Origin: Dorea sp.
GTDB taxonomy: Bacteria > Bacillota > Clostridia > Lachnospirales > Lachnospiraceae
Direction of reading: 5' to 3'
DNA length: 45,285 nt
Assembly: GCA_022769185.1 (NCBI GenBank)
Contig: JALEKG010000055.1
Coordinates: 1-45,285 of the forward strand
In this document: positions 9,584 through 17,043 of the stretch, one piece after another
How the letters are laid out: the number at the start of each line of letters is the position of its first letter
Position numbering within the stretch: position 1 is the stretch's first letter
Notes under the pieces: model-generated
What the model saw: the letters and a program-made list of their open reading frames with translations, nothing else
What the model was told of the DNA's origin: nothing
Databases searched by the model: none
Made by a program: the position numbers and the translations under genes

Positions 9584-10249
9584 ATGTTATCAGAGTATAA
9601 AACGGTATATGAGGGTGGAGAAGGAGAAGTGATTGAAAAAAAGTCTCGTTTTATTGCAACTGTAATCCCTGCAGGGACGGAAGAAGAAGCTCTCGCATTT
9701 ATAGAATCTATGAAAAAGAAGTATTGGAATGCGACACATAATTGTTTTGCTTATGTGATTGGAGAACGAGGCGAACTGCAAAGATGTAGCGATGATGGGG
9801 AACCGGGTGGAACGGCAGGCAAACCAATGCTGGATGTTTTGAATGGGGCAGAACTGCGTAATGTTGCAGTGGTTGTGACCAGATATTTTGGTGGGACACT
9901 GCTTGGGACAGGGGGACTGGTGCGTGCTTATTCTTCTGCAGTCAGGGAAGGACTTGCTTCCTCTGTAATTATAACCAAAATTCATGGGGTTAAACTTCAT
10001 CTTATCACAGATTACACGGGACTTGGTAAGATTCAGTATATTCTTGCACAGAAGAATTTAAAAATCCTGGATACGGAATATACAGAAAAGGTGGATCTGA
10101 ATGTTCTGGTCCCGGAAAATATTTTAAGAGAAGTACAGGATGATCTGACGGAGGGAACGAATGGACAGGTGAAAATGCAGCTTATTCAGGACTGTTATTA
10201 CGCGGATATTAATGGAGTTCCGACTGTTTTGGATTCGGTAGTTGTATAA
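9584..10249 (+). CDS. YigZ/IMPACT family protein
   Basis: Conserved protein of the UPF0029/IMPACT family, 221 residues, the normal size. The N-terminal domain carries family motifs: EKKSRFIA, then ATHNCFAYVIG and DDGEPGGTAGKPML (about residues 70-83), then VTRYFGGTLLGTGGLVRAYS. The C-terminal third is the small ferredoxin-like domain found in YigZ. The eukaryotic relative IMPACT regulates translation through GCN1. The bacterial function is not settled. The start ATG 9584 follows an AAAGGAAG site. The gene is divergent from the PBP gene and convergent with hpf, separated from the latter by a clear terminator. A TATAGT at 9534-9539 may be its -10 box, but no good -35 is visible. Confidence 0.9.
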   Translation: MLSEYKTVYEGGEGEVIEKKSRFIATVIPAGTEEEALAFIESMKKKYWNATHNCFAYVIGERGELQRCSDDGEPGGTAGKPMLDVLNGAELRNVAVVVTRYFGGTLLGTGGLVRAYSSAVREGLASSVIITKIHGVKLHLITDYTGLGKIQYILAQKNLKILDTEYTEKVDLNVLVPENILREVQDDLTEGTNGQVKMQLIQDCYYADINGVPTVLDSVVV

Positions 10250-10283
10250 ACAATATCAGATCAGAAAAGAATGAAGCTAAAAT

Positions 10284-10308
10284 GGGCAGTTCGTAATATG
10301 AACTGCCC
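10284..10308. terminator. Bidirectional terminator between yigZ-like gene and hpf
   Basis: Perfect 9-bp stem GGGCAGTTC / GAACTGCCC with a seven-base loop. Flanking A and T residues allow use in both directions for the convergent genes. Confidence 0.75.
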
Positions 10309-10343
10309 TTAGAATTATCTTGTTTATTCAGTTACAGATCAGA

Positions 10344-10880
10344 TTATGAAAATTCCGGCTCAATCAAACCATATGTTCCATTTTTCCTTCTGTAAACCAC
10401 ATTTACTTCATCAGTCTCAGCGTTACAGAATACATAAAAGTCATGTCCAAGTAATTCCATCTGAACGCATGCATCTTCCGGATACATTGGTTTAAATCCA
10501 AACTTTTTGGTACGTACAATTTTGATCTCACTATCATCTTCTGCAGAATCTTCTTTTTCAAAAAATTCTTCTTTAAAATTTCCGCCTTCCTGATGTCTGG
10601 CAACAAGTTTGTTTTTATATTTGCGAAGCTGACGCTCAATGACTTCTTCTACAAGGTCAATGGATACATACATATCATTACTTTCCTGTTCAGAGCGGAT
10701 AATTCCGCCTTTGACAGGTATGGTAACTTCAATTTTCTGGCGTTCTTTCTGAACGCTTAATGCCACATGAATTTCCGTGTCTGGAGTAAAATACCTTTCT
10801 AATTTTCCTAACTTGCTTTCTACGGATTCTTTTAATCCTGGTGTTACATCGATGTTCTTTCCGATAATGATAAACTTCAT
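10344..10880 (-). CDS. hpf: Ribosome hibernation promoting factor, long form
   Basis: Binds the small ribosomal subunit in slow-growing cells and, in the long form, links two 70S ribosomes into inactive 100S dimers. The N-terminal S30AE domain (KFIIIGKNIDVTPGLKESVE onward, about residues 1-100) is followed by a linker. The C-terminal dimerisation domain (about 118-178) includes MELLGHDFYVF and VVYRRKNGTYGLIEP. I place the start at ATG 10880 because AAGGAG lies nine bases upstream. A TTG three codons earlier overlaps the ribosome binding site and is unlikely. The product is 178 residues. The gene stands alone with its own predicted promoter, as expected for growth-phase control. Confidence 0.95.
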   Translation of the reverse strand: MKFIIIGKNIDVTPGLKESVESKLGKLERYFTPDTEIHVALSVQKERQKIEVTIPVKGGIIRSEQESNDMYVSIDLVEEVIERQLRKYKNKLVARHQEGGNFKEEFFEKEDSAEDDSEIKIVRTKKFGFKPMYPEDACVQMELLGHDFYVFCNAETDEVNVVYRRKNGTYGLIEPEFS

Positions 10881-10937
10881 GATGCCCAACTCCTTTTCGA
10901 CATAATTTCAGATATTTGTTTTTTGCCTGTCAGTAAA

Positions 10938-10965
10938 GTTATAATGTCTGATAATAAGGATGCAA
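10938..10965 (-). promoter_or_regulatory. Predicted promoter of hpf
   Basis: On the minus strand TTGCAT (10965-10960), a 16-base spacer, and TATAAC (10943-10938). The leader would be about 50 bases. Confidence 0.4.
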
Positions 10966-11008
10966 AACAACAATATATCTGATATATGTAGTATAACATG
11001 TTTGGAGG

Positions 11009-11620
11009 TTAATGTATAGAACGGATTACCTGAATTCTTGAAATTTTTCCGTCTCGCATTTTTGCGACTCTCAGGCCACAATCATTAAAGTAGAAACAGG
11101 CACCTACACCAACTTCGATATCGTGATTTTCCAGATTGCGTAAGAGAACATCTAACAGGGTGTCTCCAGATTCATAAGGAATATTGATTCCCAGGATCTT
11201 ATTGACTGCTTTCGCTTTAGAAGTAGCACGAAAAATGGTTTCATCTGAAACATCGAATTCACAAAATAAAAATTTTCTTGTTGCAAAAAGTACTGCAATG
11301 GCACAGACACCGATCAGACTGCTGAAGATGGAAGAATGTTCAACAATGATCTGACGTGCGATTGCGAATAAAAGTACTTCAAATACAGTGCTTGGAGCAT
11401 GGGAATACATCATTCGGATCAGCTCAACACCGATGATCAGGTTAAAACAGGTTTCTAACAGGTCATCATAATTTGGCCATACGTCTAAATTTGGAATATT
11501 GCCGATAGATCCTACCATTCGCAGACATAATAGAATAACTCCGACTGCAAGCATGATAGCGATTGTGAACTCGAGAATAACGGCAACTTGCTTCAAAATA
11601 CGTGATATGATTTGTCTCAT
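11009..11620 (-). CDS. PsiE-like membrane protein with C-terminal transporter-associated-like domain
   Basis: The protein has 203 residues if started at ATG 11620, which has AAGGAG six bases upstream. Four hydrophobic segments in the first two thirds (near AVILEFTIAIMLAVG, LIIGVELIRMMY, VFEVLLFAIARQIIV and SLIGVCAIAVLFATR) resemble the PsiE family of phosphate-starvation membrane proteins. The final 75 residues are soluble. They resemble the small beta-rich domain found at the C-terminus of some transporters: GDTLLDVLLRNLE, then an acidic and aromatic stretch, then a short beta-hairpin. The function is unknown. The ATG overlaps the stop of the PAP2 gene by four bases (ATGA), so translation is probably coupled, making this the third gene of the typA operon. 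Confident as a gene, tentative as to family. Confidence 0.7.
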   Translation of the reverse strand: MRQIISRILKQVAVILEFTIAIMLAVGVILLCLRMVGSIGNIPNLDVWPNYDDLLETCFNLIIGVELIRMMYSHAPSTVFEVLLFAIARQIIVEHSSIFSSLIGVCAIAVLFATRKFLFCEFDVSDETIFRATSKAKAVNKILGINIPYESGDTLLDVLLRNLENHDIEVGVGACFYFNDCGLRVAKMRDGKISRIQVIRSIH

Positions 11621-12513
11621 GATTTTCTCCTTATGAATCGTTTGCTGAATAGATAAGGGTAAATAATCAGTACCCATAAGACAAGTATAAAGTATTCTGC
11701 CATTTTTGCCAAGATGGAAGTTCCTAGAAGTAATGATAGACCTTCCTTTAAAAGTAGTGCAATCATCAGTCCGATCAGAAGTTTTAAAATCTGGGAGGCA
11801 ATACTGCGGCTTTTTGTAGAAAAATTCAGGTAAGTCTGTTCCAGATACCAGCCGATCGCAAAGCCGAGTCCGGCGCCGGAGGCTTTACAACAATCGAGGG
11901 CATATCTGGTCTCGATAATCTGGTTTTTGTTTAAGATAAGAGCAAATGCAGCCACTGCAATAGAAATCAGGATCAGAATTCCTGTGATTTTTTTTCGGTA
12001 TTCCGGACGATCCAGAACGGCTGACTGAAATTTCCAGATCACGAAGGCGATGATAATGGAAAGTGCCATGGATGTCAGTACATCCTGAGGTGTATGGCAT
12101 CCCAGGTACATTCGGGAGAATCCAATCATAAGAAAAGCCAGGATGCAGAGGAACTTTATCCAGATTTGTCTGGCTTTTAAGGCGAGCGGAAAGAACAGGC
12201 AGGTCGCTCCCTGCGTATGCCCGCTTGGAAAAGAATATCCGGTTGCGCCCGGTACAGCACTTGCTACTGCATGAAAGTCAGGATCCAGTACCCAGGGTCT
12301 GGGAATCCGGAATGTAATTTTCAAAGTCTGGACACATAATCCGGCACTGAAATACGTAAATCCCATAAGATAAGCAAAGCGCTTATCTACACACCAGTAA
12401 AGTGTGCAGATAACCGCTATAATAATGAGTTCCTGGCCGAAATATGTGATGAATTGCATCAGTTTATCTAAGAAGGGAGTTCTGATCCCCTCTAACAGCC
12501 ATAAAAATGTCAT
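11617..12513 (-). CDS. PAP2-family membrane phosphatase
   Basis: An integral membrane phosphatase acting on lipid phosphates such as undecaprenyl pyrophosphate or phosphatidic acid. The substrate is not readable from the sequence. The three PAP2 motifs are present: K65 to RP at 72-73 (KITFRIPRP), PSGH at 96-99, and S133-R134 to H140 (SRMYLGCH). These supply the phosphate-binding residues and catalytic His. Several hydrophobic helices flank them, and the C-terminal half adds about four more helices. The 298 residues are longer than minimal PAP2 proteins, matching a subgroup common in Clostridia. The ATG overlaps the typA stop by four bases and the stop overlaps the next ATG by four bases, so it is the middle gene of a coupled trio. 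Confidence 0.9.
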   Translation of the reverse strand: MTFLWLLEGIRTPFLDKLMQFITYFGQELIIIAVICTLYWCVDKRFAYLMGFTYFSAGLCVQTLKITFRIPRPWVLDPDFHAVASAVPGATGYSFPSGHTQGATCLFFPLALKARQIWIKFLCILAFLMIGFSRMYLGCHTPQDVLTSMALSIIIAFVIWKFQSAVLDRPEYRKKITGILILISIAVAAFALILNKNQIIETRYALDCCKASGAGLGFAIGWYLEQTYLNFSTKSRSIASQILKLLIGLMIALLLKEGLSLLLGTSILAKMAEYFILVLWVLIIYPYLFSKRFIRRKS

Positions 12514-14336
12514 GATCTGTTTCCTCTTTTCCTCATTTTCGGGTCCAGAATCTTTTTACGGATTCTGAGAGATTCCGGGGTTACTTCCAATAATTCGTCC
12601 GTATCGATAAAATCAATTGCCTGCTCCAGACTTAAGATAGTCGGAGGGGTCAGGCGAAGTGCTTCGTCTGCGCTGGAGGAACGGGTATTGGTCAAGTGCT
12701 TGGTTTTGCAGACATTTACCTCGATATCATCAGTTTTCGCATTTTCCCCGATTACCATACCTGAATATACTTTTTCTCCAGGTCCGATAAAGAGGGTTCC
12801 ACGTTCCTGTGCACTATACAGACCGTAAGTTACAGATTCTCCCGTCTCGAAAGCAATCAGAGAGCCCTGTTTGCGGTATTGGATATCTCCTTTGTATGGT
12901 GCATATCCGTCAAACGCTGTATTCATGATACCGTTTCCTTTGGTATCGGTCAAAAAGTCACCGCGGTAACCAATCAGGCCACGGGAAGGAATTTTAAATT
13001 CCAGGCGGGTGTAACCGCTGTTGGTAGCACCCATTGCCTGAAGTTCTCCTTTACGCTGACTTAATTTATCAATAACAACTCCGGTGAATTCGTCCGGGAC
13101 ATCAATGTATGCGATTTCCATCGGTTCCAGCAATTTCCCTTTTTCGTCATGCTTATAGAGAACTTCTGCTTTGCTGACCGCAAATTCATATCCTTCACGG
13201 CGCATGTTTTCGATCAGTACAGACAGGTGAAGTTCTCCACGCCCGGATACTTTGAAACAGTCAGTGTTTTCAGTGTCTTCTACGCGGAGACTGACATCCG
13301 TGTTCAACTCACGCATGAGACGGTCACGAAGATGACGGGAAGTTACATATTTTCCTTCCTGTCCGGCAAATGGACTGTCATTGACAACAAAATCCATAGA
13401 AATAGTAGGTTCTGAGATCTTCTGGAAGGGAATTGCTTCCGGGTTTTCAGGAGAGCAGAGGGTATCACCGATGGAAATATCAGAAATACCGGAAATAGCT
13501 ACGATAGAGCCGATGGTTGCTTCCTTCACCTCGATTTTCTTCAGACCGTCAAATTCATAGAGTTTGCTGATCTTTACTTTTTCTTTTTTGTCAGGATTAT
13601 GATGGTTTACCAGAACCATTTCCTGATTTACGGCGATGGTTCCATTATCTACTTTTCCGATTCCGATACGTCCCACATATTCATTATAGTCGATCGTACT
13701 GATCAGAACCTGGGTTGGTGCCTCGGGGTCACCTTCCGGTGCAGGAATGTATTTTAAAATAGTTTCAAACAGAGGTTTCATATCTCTTTCTTCATCAGAA
13801 AGATCCAGTACAGCTACCCCTGCTTTGGCAGATGCATAGATAAACGGGCAGTCTAGCTGGTCGTCGGATGCGCCAAGGTCGATCAAAAGCTCCAGTACTT
13901 CATCGATAACTTCGTCAGGTCTTGCTTCTGGACGGTCAATTTTATTGATACAGACAATCACGGGAAGGCTTAAATCCAATGCTTTTCGCAGTACGAATTT
14001 TGTCTGTGGCATAGCTCCTTCAAAGGCATCTACAACAAGGATTACTCCGTTTACCATTTTTAATACACGTTCTACCTCACCGCCGAAATCGGCATGTCCC
14101 GGGGTGTCAATGATATTAATTTTAACACCTTTGTAAGTAACAGCAGTATTTTTGGAAAGAATGGTGATACCACGTTCTCTTTCGATATCGTTGGAATCCA
14201 TAACACGTTCGGCAACTTCCTGATTTTCACGAAATACGCCGCTTTGTTTTAATAATTCATCTACTAAGGTTGTTTTACCATGGTCAACATGGGCAATGAT
14301 CGCAATATTACGTACATCTTCACGTTTTGTATTCAT
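12510..14336 (-). CDS. typA: Ribosome-associated GTPase TypA/BipA
   Basis: Translational GTPase that binds ribosomes and helps large-subunit assembly, especially in the cold and under stress. The G motifs are complete: AHVDHGKT at residues 15-22, the RGITI switch, DTPGHADFG, NKID and SAKAG. The EF-G-like domains II, III and V and the TypA-specific C-terminal domain follow. The 608 residues match the family. The start ATG 14336 is preceded by AAAGGAAG. It is the first gene of a three-gene minus-strand unit (typA, PAP2, PsiE-like) and is divergent from the SSB-like gene. No single convincing promoter was found in the A+T-rich space upstream. Confidence 0.97.
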   Translation of the reverse strand: MNTKREDVRNIAIIAHVDHGKTTLVDELLKQSGVFRENQEVAERVMDSNDIERERGITILSKNTAVTYKGVKINIIDTPGHADFGGEVERVLKMVNGVILVVDAFEGAMPQTKFVLRKALDLSLPVIVCINKIDRPEARPDEVIDEVLELLIDLGASDDQLDCPFIYASAKAGVAVLDLSDEERDMKPLFETILKYIPAPEGDPEAPTQVLISTIDYNEYVGRIGIGKVDNGTIAVNQEMVLVNHHNPDKKEKVKISKLYEFDGLKKIEVKEATIGSIVAISGISDISIGDTLCSPENPEAIPFQKISEPTISMDFVVNDSPFAGQEGKYVTSRHLRDRLMRELNTDVSLRVEDTENTDCFKVSGRGELHLSVLIENMRREGYEFAVSKAEVLYKHDEKGKLLEPMEIAYIDVPDEFTGVVIDKLSQRKGELQAMGATNSGYTRLEFKIPSRGLIGYRGDFLTDTKGNGIMNTAFDGYAPYKGDIQYRKQGSLIAFETGESVTYGLYSAQERGTLFIGPGEKVYSGMVIGENAKTDDIEVNVCKTKHLTNTRSSSADEALRLTPPTILSLEQAIDFIDTDELLEVTPESLRIRKKILDPKMRKRGNRS

Positions 14337-14492
14337 ACGAATCTTCCTTTTCTCTACCTATATTTATATACAACTTCATTAGTTTATCACATTTTGCAAA
14401 ATTTACAAGTATTTCGTTCTAAAATACGAATCTCCTTCATAGATTATGTAATGACTCAAAATACGATTCAGAGGAAGGGAGATTGTAAAATT

Positions 14493-15122
14493 ATGTCAGA
14501 TAAGATTATTGAAAACAACCAGGTAACCATTATGGGAGAGATTGTATCTCCATTTACGTTCAGTCATGAAGTGTTTGGTGAAGGATTCTACATGGTGGAT
14601 GTAAATGTCAGGCGTCTCAGCAATTCACAGGATCGAATTCCACTTATGATATCCGAGAGACTTATAGATGTGTCCCAGGATTATACAGGGGAATTTATCA
14701 TGGTAAACGGACAGTTCCGTTCCTATAACAGGCACGATGAACAAAAGAACCGACTGATATTGTCTGTATTCGTAAGAGAAGTGTCTTTTGTGGAGGAGGA
14801 ACTGGATGGTGCCAAGACGAATAACATACTTTTGGATGGTTACATCTGCAAACAGCCGGTTTACCGGAAGACCCCGCTTGGGAGAGAGATAGCAGATCTT
14901 CTGCTTGCGGTGAACCGGCCATACGGAAAATCAGATTATATTCCATGTATCTGCTGGGGAAGAAATGCAAGGTTCGCTTCGGCGTTTGAAGTCGGAGAGC
15001 ATGTACAAGTCATTGGAAGAATCCAGAGCCGGGAATATATCAAGAAATTGACCGAGACGGAAACAGAGAAACGGACAGCATATGAAGTGTCTGTCAGTAA
15101 GCTGGAGTGCCTGGAGGATTAA
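14493..15122 (+). CDS. Single-stranded DNA-binding-like protein with two OB folds
   Basis: A 209-residue protein with two OB-fold-like segments. The first is residues about 9-100 (NQVTIMGEIVSPF, then FIMVNGQFRSY). The second is about 105-205 (NNILLDGYICKQPVYRKTPLGREIADLLLAVNR, then CICWGRNARFASAF and EHVQVIGRIQSREY). The second closely follows the bacterial SSB pattern. The first is more diverged. There is no acidic SSB tail of the DFDDDIPF kind, so it is probably an auxiliary SSB and not the main replication SSB. The start ATG 14493 follows GAGGAAGGGAG. A longer frame upstream overlaps typA on the other strand and is rejected. It is divergent from typA and followed by the independent dapA promoter. 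Confidence 0.8.
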   Translation: MSDKIIENNQVTIMGEIVSPFTFSHEVFGEGFYMVDVNVRRLSNSQDRIPLMISERLIDVSQDYTGEFIMVNGQFRSYNRHDEQKNRLILSVFVREVSFVEEELDGAKTNNILLDGYICKQPVYRKTPLGREIADLLLAVNRPYGKSDYIPCICWGRNARFASAFEVGEHVQVIGRIQSREYIKKLTETETEKRTAYEVSVSKLECLED

Positions 15123-15142
15123 ATTCTGCCGGAGACTTTCAT

Positions 15143-15171
15143 TGACATCGAATATATTTGATGATAGAATT
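15143..15171 (+). promoter_or_regulatory. Strong sigma-A promoter of dapA
   Basis: Perfect TTGACA at 15143-15148, a 17-base spacer, and TAGAAT at 15166-15171. The leader is only about 30 bases, so no lysine riboswitch fits here. Confidence 0.8.
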
Positions 15172-15206
15172 TCTATAGATTACATATGAAAGTCAGGAGG
15201 AGTAGT

Positions 15207-16097
15207 ATGGCTATTTTTACAGGAGCCGGTGTTGCAATCGTTACACCATTTAATGAAGATGGAAGTATTAATTATGATAAACTGGACGAATTAATTGATT
15301 ATCACTGTGAGAAGAAAACAGATAGTATTATAATATGTGGTACTACAGGGGAATCTGCTACAATGACAGAAGAAGAGCATATGGAATGTGTGAAGTTCAC
15401 CATCGATCGTGCCAAGGGTAGAATCCCGATCATTGCGGGAACTGGTTCCAATTGCACCAGGACAGCAATTGACATGTCAAAGGAAGCAGCGGAATATGGC
15501 GCCGATGGATTGCTTCTGGTAACTCCTTATTATAATAAGGCAACACAGAATGGTTTGATCGCACATTTTACGGCGGTTGCCAAGGAGGCAAAGGCACCGA
15601 TTATCATGTACAGTGTAGCGAGCAGAACCGGATGTAATATTGAACCGGCTACAGTCGCAGAACTGGTAAAGAATGTGGACAATATTGTAGGAATCAAAGA
15701 AGCATCCGGAAATATTTCCCAGATCGCCAAGATCATGTCAATGACAGATGGAAATATTGACTTGTATTCAGGAAATGATGATCAGATCGTTCCGATACTT
15801 TCGCTTGGTGGAAAGGGCGTTATCTCCGTTTTATCAAATGTGGCTCCAGATGAGACACATGATATCTGTGAAATGTTCTTTCATGGAGATGTAAAAGGAA
15901 GTACCGCACTTCAGTTGAAGGCCATTCCGCTGGTTGAAAAGTTGTTCTGTGAAGTCAATCCGATTCCTGTGAAAAAAGCAATGCAGCTGATGGGAGTTGA
16001 CTGTGGACCACTTCGTATGCCGCTAACGGAGATATCACCGGAACATGAGAAAGCATTGGCGCAGGCAATGAAAGATTTTGGAATTAAGCTTGCATAG
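15207..16097 (+). CDS. dapA: 4-hydroxy-tetrahydrodipicolinate synthase
   Basis: Condenses pyruvate with aspartate semialdehyde, the first step of the diaminopimelate/lysine branch. The 296-residue TIM barrel has the Schiff-base lysine in GIKEASG (Lys164), the catalytic tyrosine in IMYSVASRTG (Tyr135), and the CGTTGES loop near the N-terminus. The start ATG 15207 has an optimal AGGAGG site. An in-frame ATG seven codons upstream (15186) precedes that site and is rejected. dapB follows after an intergenic hairpin that looks like a terminator, so dapB may be attenuated or use read-through. Confidence 0.97.
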   Translation: MAIFTGAGVAIVTPFNEDGSINYDKLDELIDYHCEKKTDSIIICGTTGESATMTEEEHMECVKFTIDRAKGRIPIIAGTGSNCTRTAIDMSKEAAEYGADGLLLVTPYYNKATQNGLIAHFTAVAKEAKAPIIMYSVASRTGCNIEPATVAELVKNVDNIVGIKEASGNISQIAKIMSMTDGNIDLYSGNDDQIVPILSLGGKGVISVLSNVAPDETHDICEMFFHGDVKGSTALQLKAIPLVEKLFCEVNPIPVKKAMQLMGVDCGPLRMPLTEISPEHEKALAQAMKDFGIKLA

Positions 16098-16112
16098 AAG
16101 GTAAAACGAGTT

Positions 16113-16178
16113 GTTATATGAGAAGGATATCATATTTGATTTTGTTCGGCATATCTATGATATCCTTTTTCGTATAAC
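16113..16178 (+). terminator. Hairpin terminator or attenuator between dapA and dapB
   Basis: Left arm 16113-16134 pairs with right arm 16156-16178. The core AAGGATATCATA / TATGATATCC is followed by five T residues that lie within the longer repeat. It should end most dapA transcripts. No separate strong promoter for dapB is visible after it. Confidence 0.75.
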
Positions 16179-16216
16179 GGGAAAAAGGAAGAAAATACAT
16201 CGGGAGGAGAAAAAAG

Positions 16217-16975
16217 ATGGTACAGGCAATCATGCACGGATGTAATGGACACATGGGCCGTGTGATTACAGATATTATTAAGAATAGTGAAGGGATTGAA
16301 CTGGTAGCAGGTGTAGACAAATACACAGCAGTTCCCAATGAATATCCGGTATTTGACAGTATAGAGAAATGTGATGTAAAAGCGGATGTTATTATTGATT
16401 TTTCCAATGCCGCGGCAGTGGACGGACTCCTGGATTACTGCGTGGACAGACAGGTTCCGGTTGTTTTATGTACGACAGGGCTTTCAGAAGAGCAGCTTGT
16501 AAAAGTAGAAGAAGCATCTAAGAAAGTAGCAGTTTTAAAATCTGCAAATATGTCTTTGGGAATCAATCTGTTGTTAAAACTACTTCAGGATGCAACAAAG
16601 GTACTCGCACCGGCGGGATATGATATTGAACTGGTCGAAAAGCACCATAACCAGAAAGTAGATGCACCAAGTGGTACTGCGCTGGCACTTGCGGATTCTG
16701 TCAATGAAGCAGCTGGAAATGAATATACATATGTTTATGACAGAAGTCAGGTACGTCAGAAACGTGATTCGAAAGAAATCGGAATTTCTTCTGTAAGAGG
16801 TGGAACGATTGTAGGAGATCATGAAGTAATCTTTGCAGGAAGAGATGAAGTGATCGAATTTAAGCATACGGCATACTCTAAAGCGGTGTTTGGAAAAGGT
16901 GCTGTAGAAGCGGCAAGATTTCTGGCGGGAAAACCGGCAGGAAGATATGATATGTCAGATGTAATACAATTGTAA
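16217..16975 (+). CDS. dapB: 4-hydroxy-tetrahydrodipicolinate reductase
   Basis: NAD(P)H-dependent reductase following DapA in diaminopimelate and lysine synthesis. The nucleotide-binding loop is at the N-terminus (MHGCNGHMGRVI, residues 6-17). The substrate-site signature EKHHNQKVDAPSGTA contains His143, His144 and Lys147. The C-terminal half has the expected GTIVGDHEVIFAG and EFKHTAYSK segments. The 252 residues are standard. GGGAGGAG precedes ATG 16217 at good spacing. It is separated from dapA by a terminator-like hairpin and from fbp by 68 bases holding only a small 5-bp stem, so dapB and fbp may share a transcript. Confidence 0.96.
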   Translation: MVQAIMHGCNGHMGRVITDIIKNSEGIELVAGVDKYTAVPNEYPVFDSIEKCDVKADVIIDFSNAAAVDGLLDYCVDRQVPVVLCTTGLSEEQLVKVEEASKKVAVLKSANMSLGINLLLKLLQDATKVLAPAGYDIELVEKHHNQKVDAPSGTALALADSVNEAAGNEYTYVYDRSQVRQKRDSKEIGISSVRGGTIVGDHEVIFAGRDEVIEFKHTAYSKAVFGKGAVEAARFLAGKPAGRYDMSDVIQL

Positions 16976-17043
16976 TGCGACAACGCTTTTAGGAGCGTGG
17001 GCCGAATTATGATAGAAACACGTTATGAAAATGGGAGGATGTT

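Noticed and set aside
10973..10987. ATATATC-T-GATATAT palindrome as a terminator for the typA operon
   Set aside because: The stem is almost all A-T pairs and only a loose T-rich stretch follows. Too weak to call.
14280..14492. N-terminal extension of the SSB-like gene
   Set aside because: It overlaps typA antisense and has no ribosome binding site. ATG 14493 has one.
15123..15206. Lysine riboswitch before dapA
   Set aside because: The promoter leaves a leader of only about 30 bases, far too short for the L-box. None was seen before lysC either.
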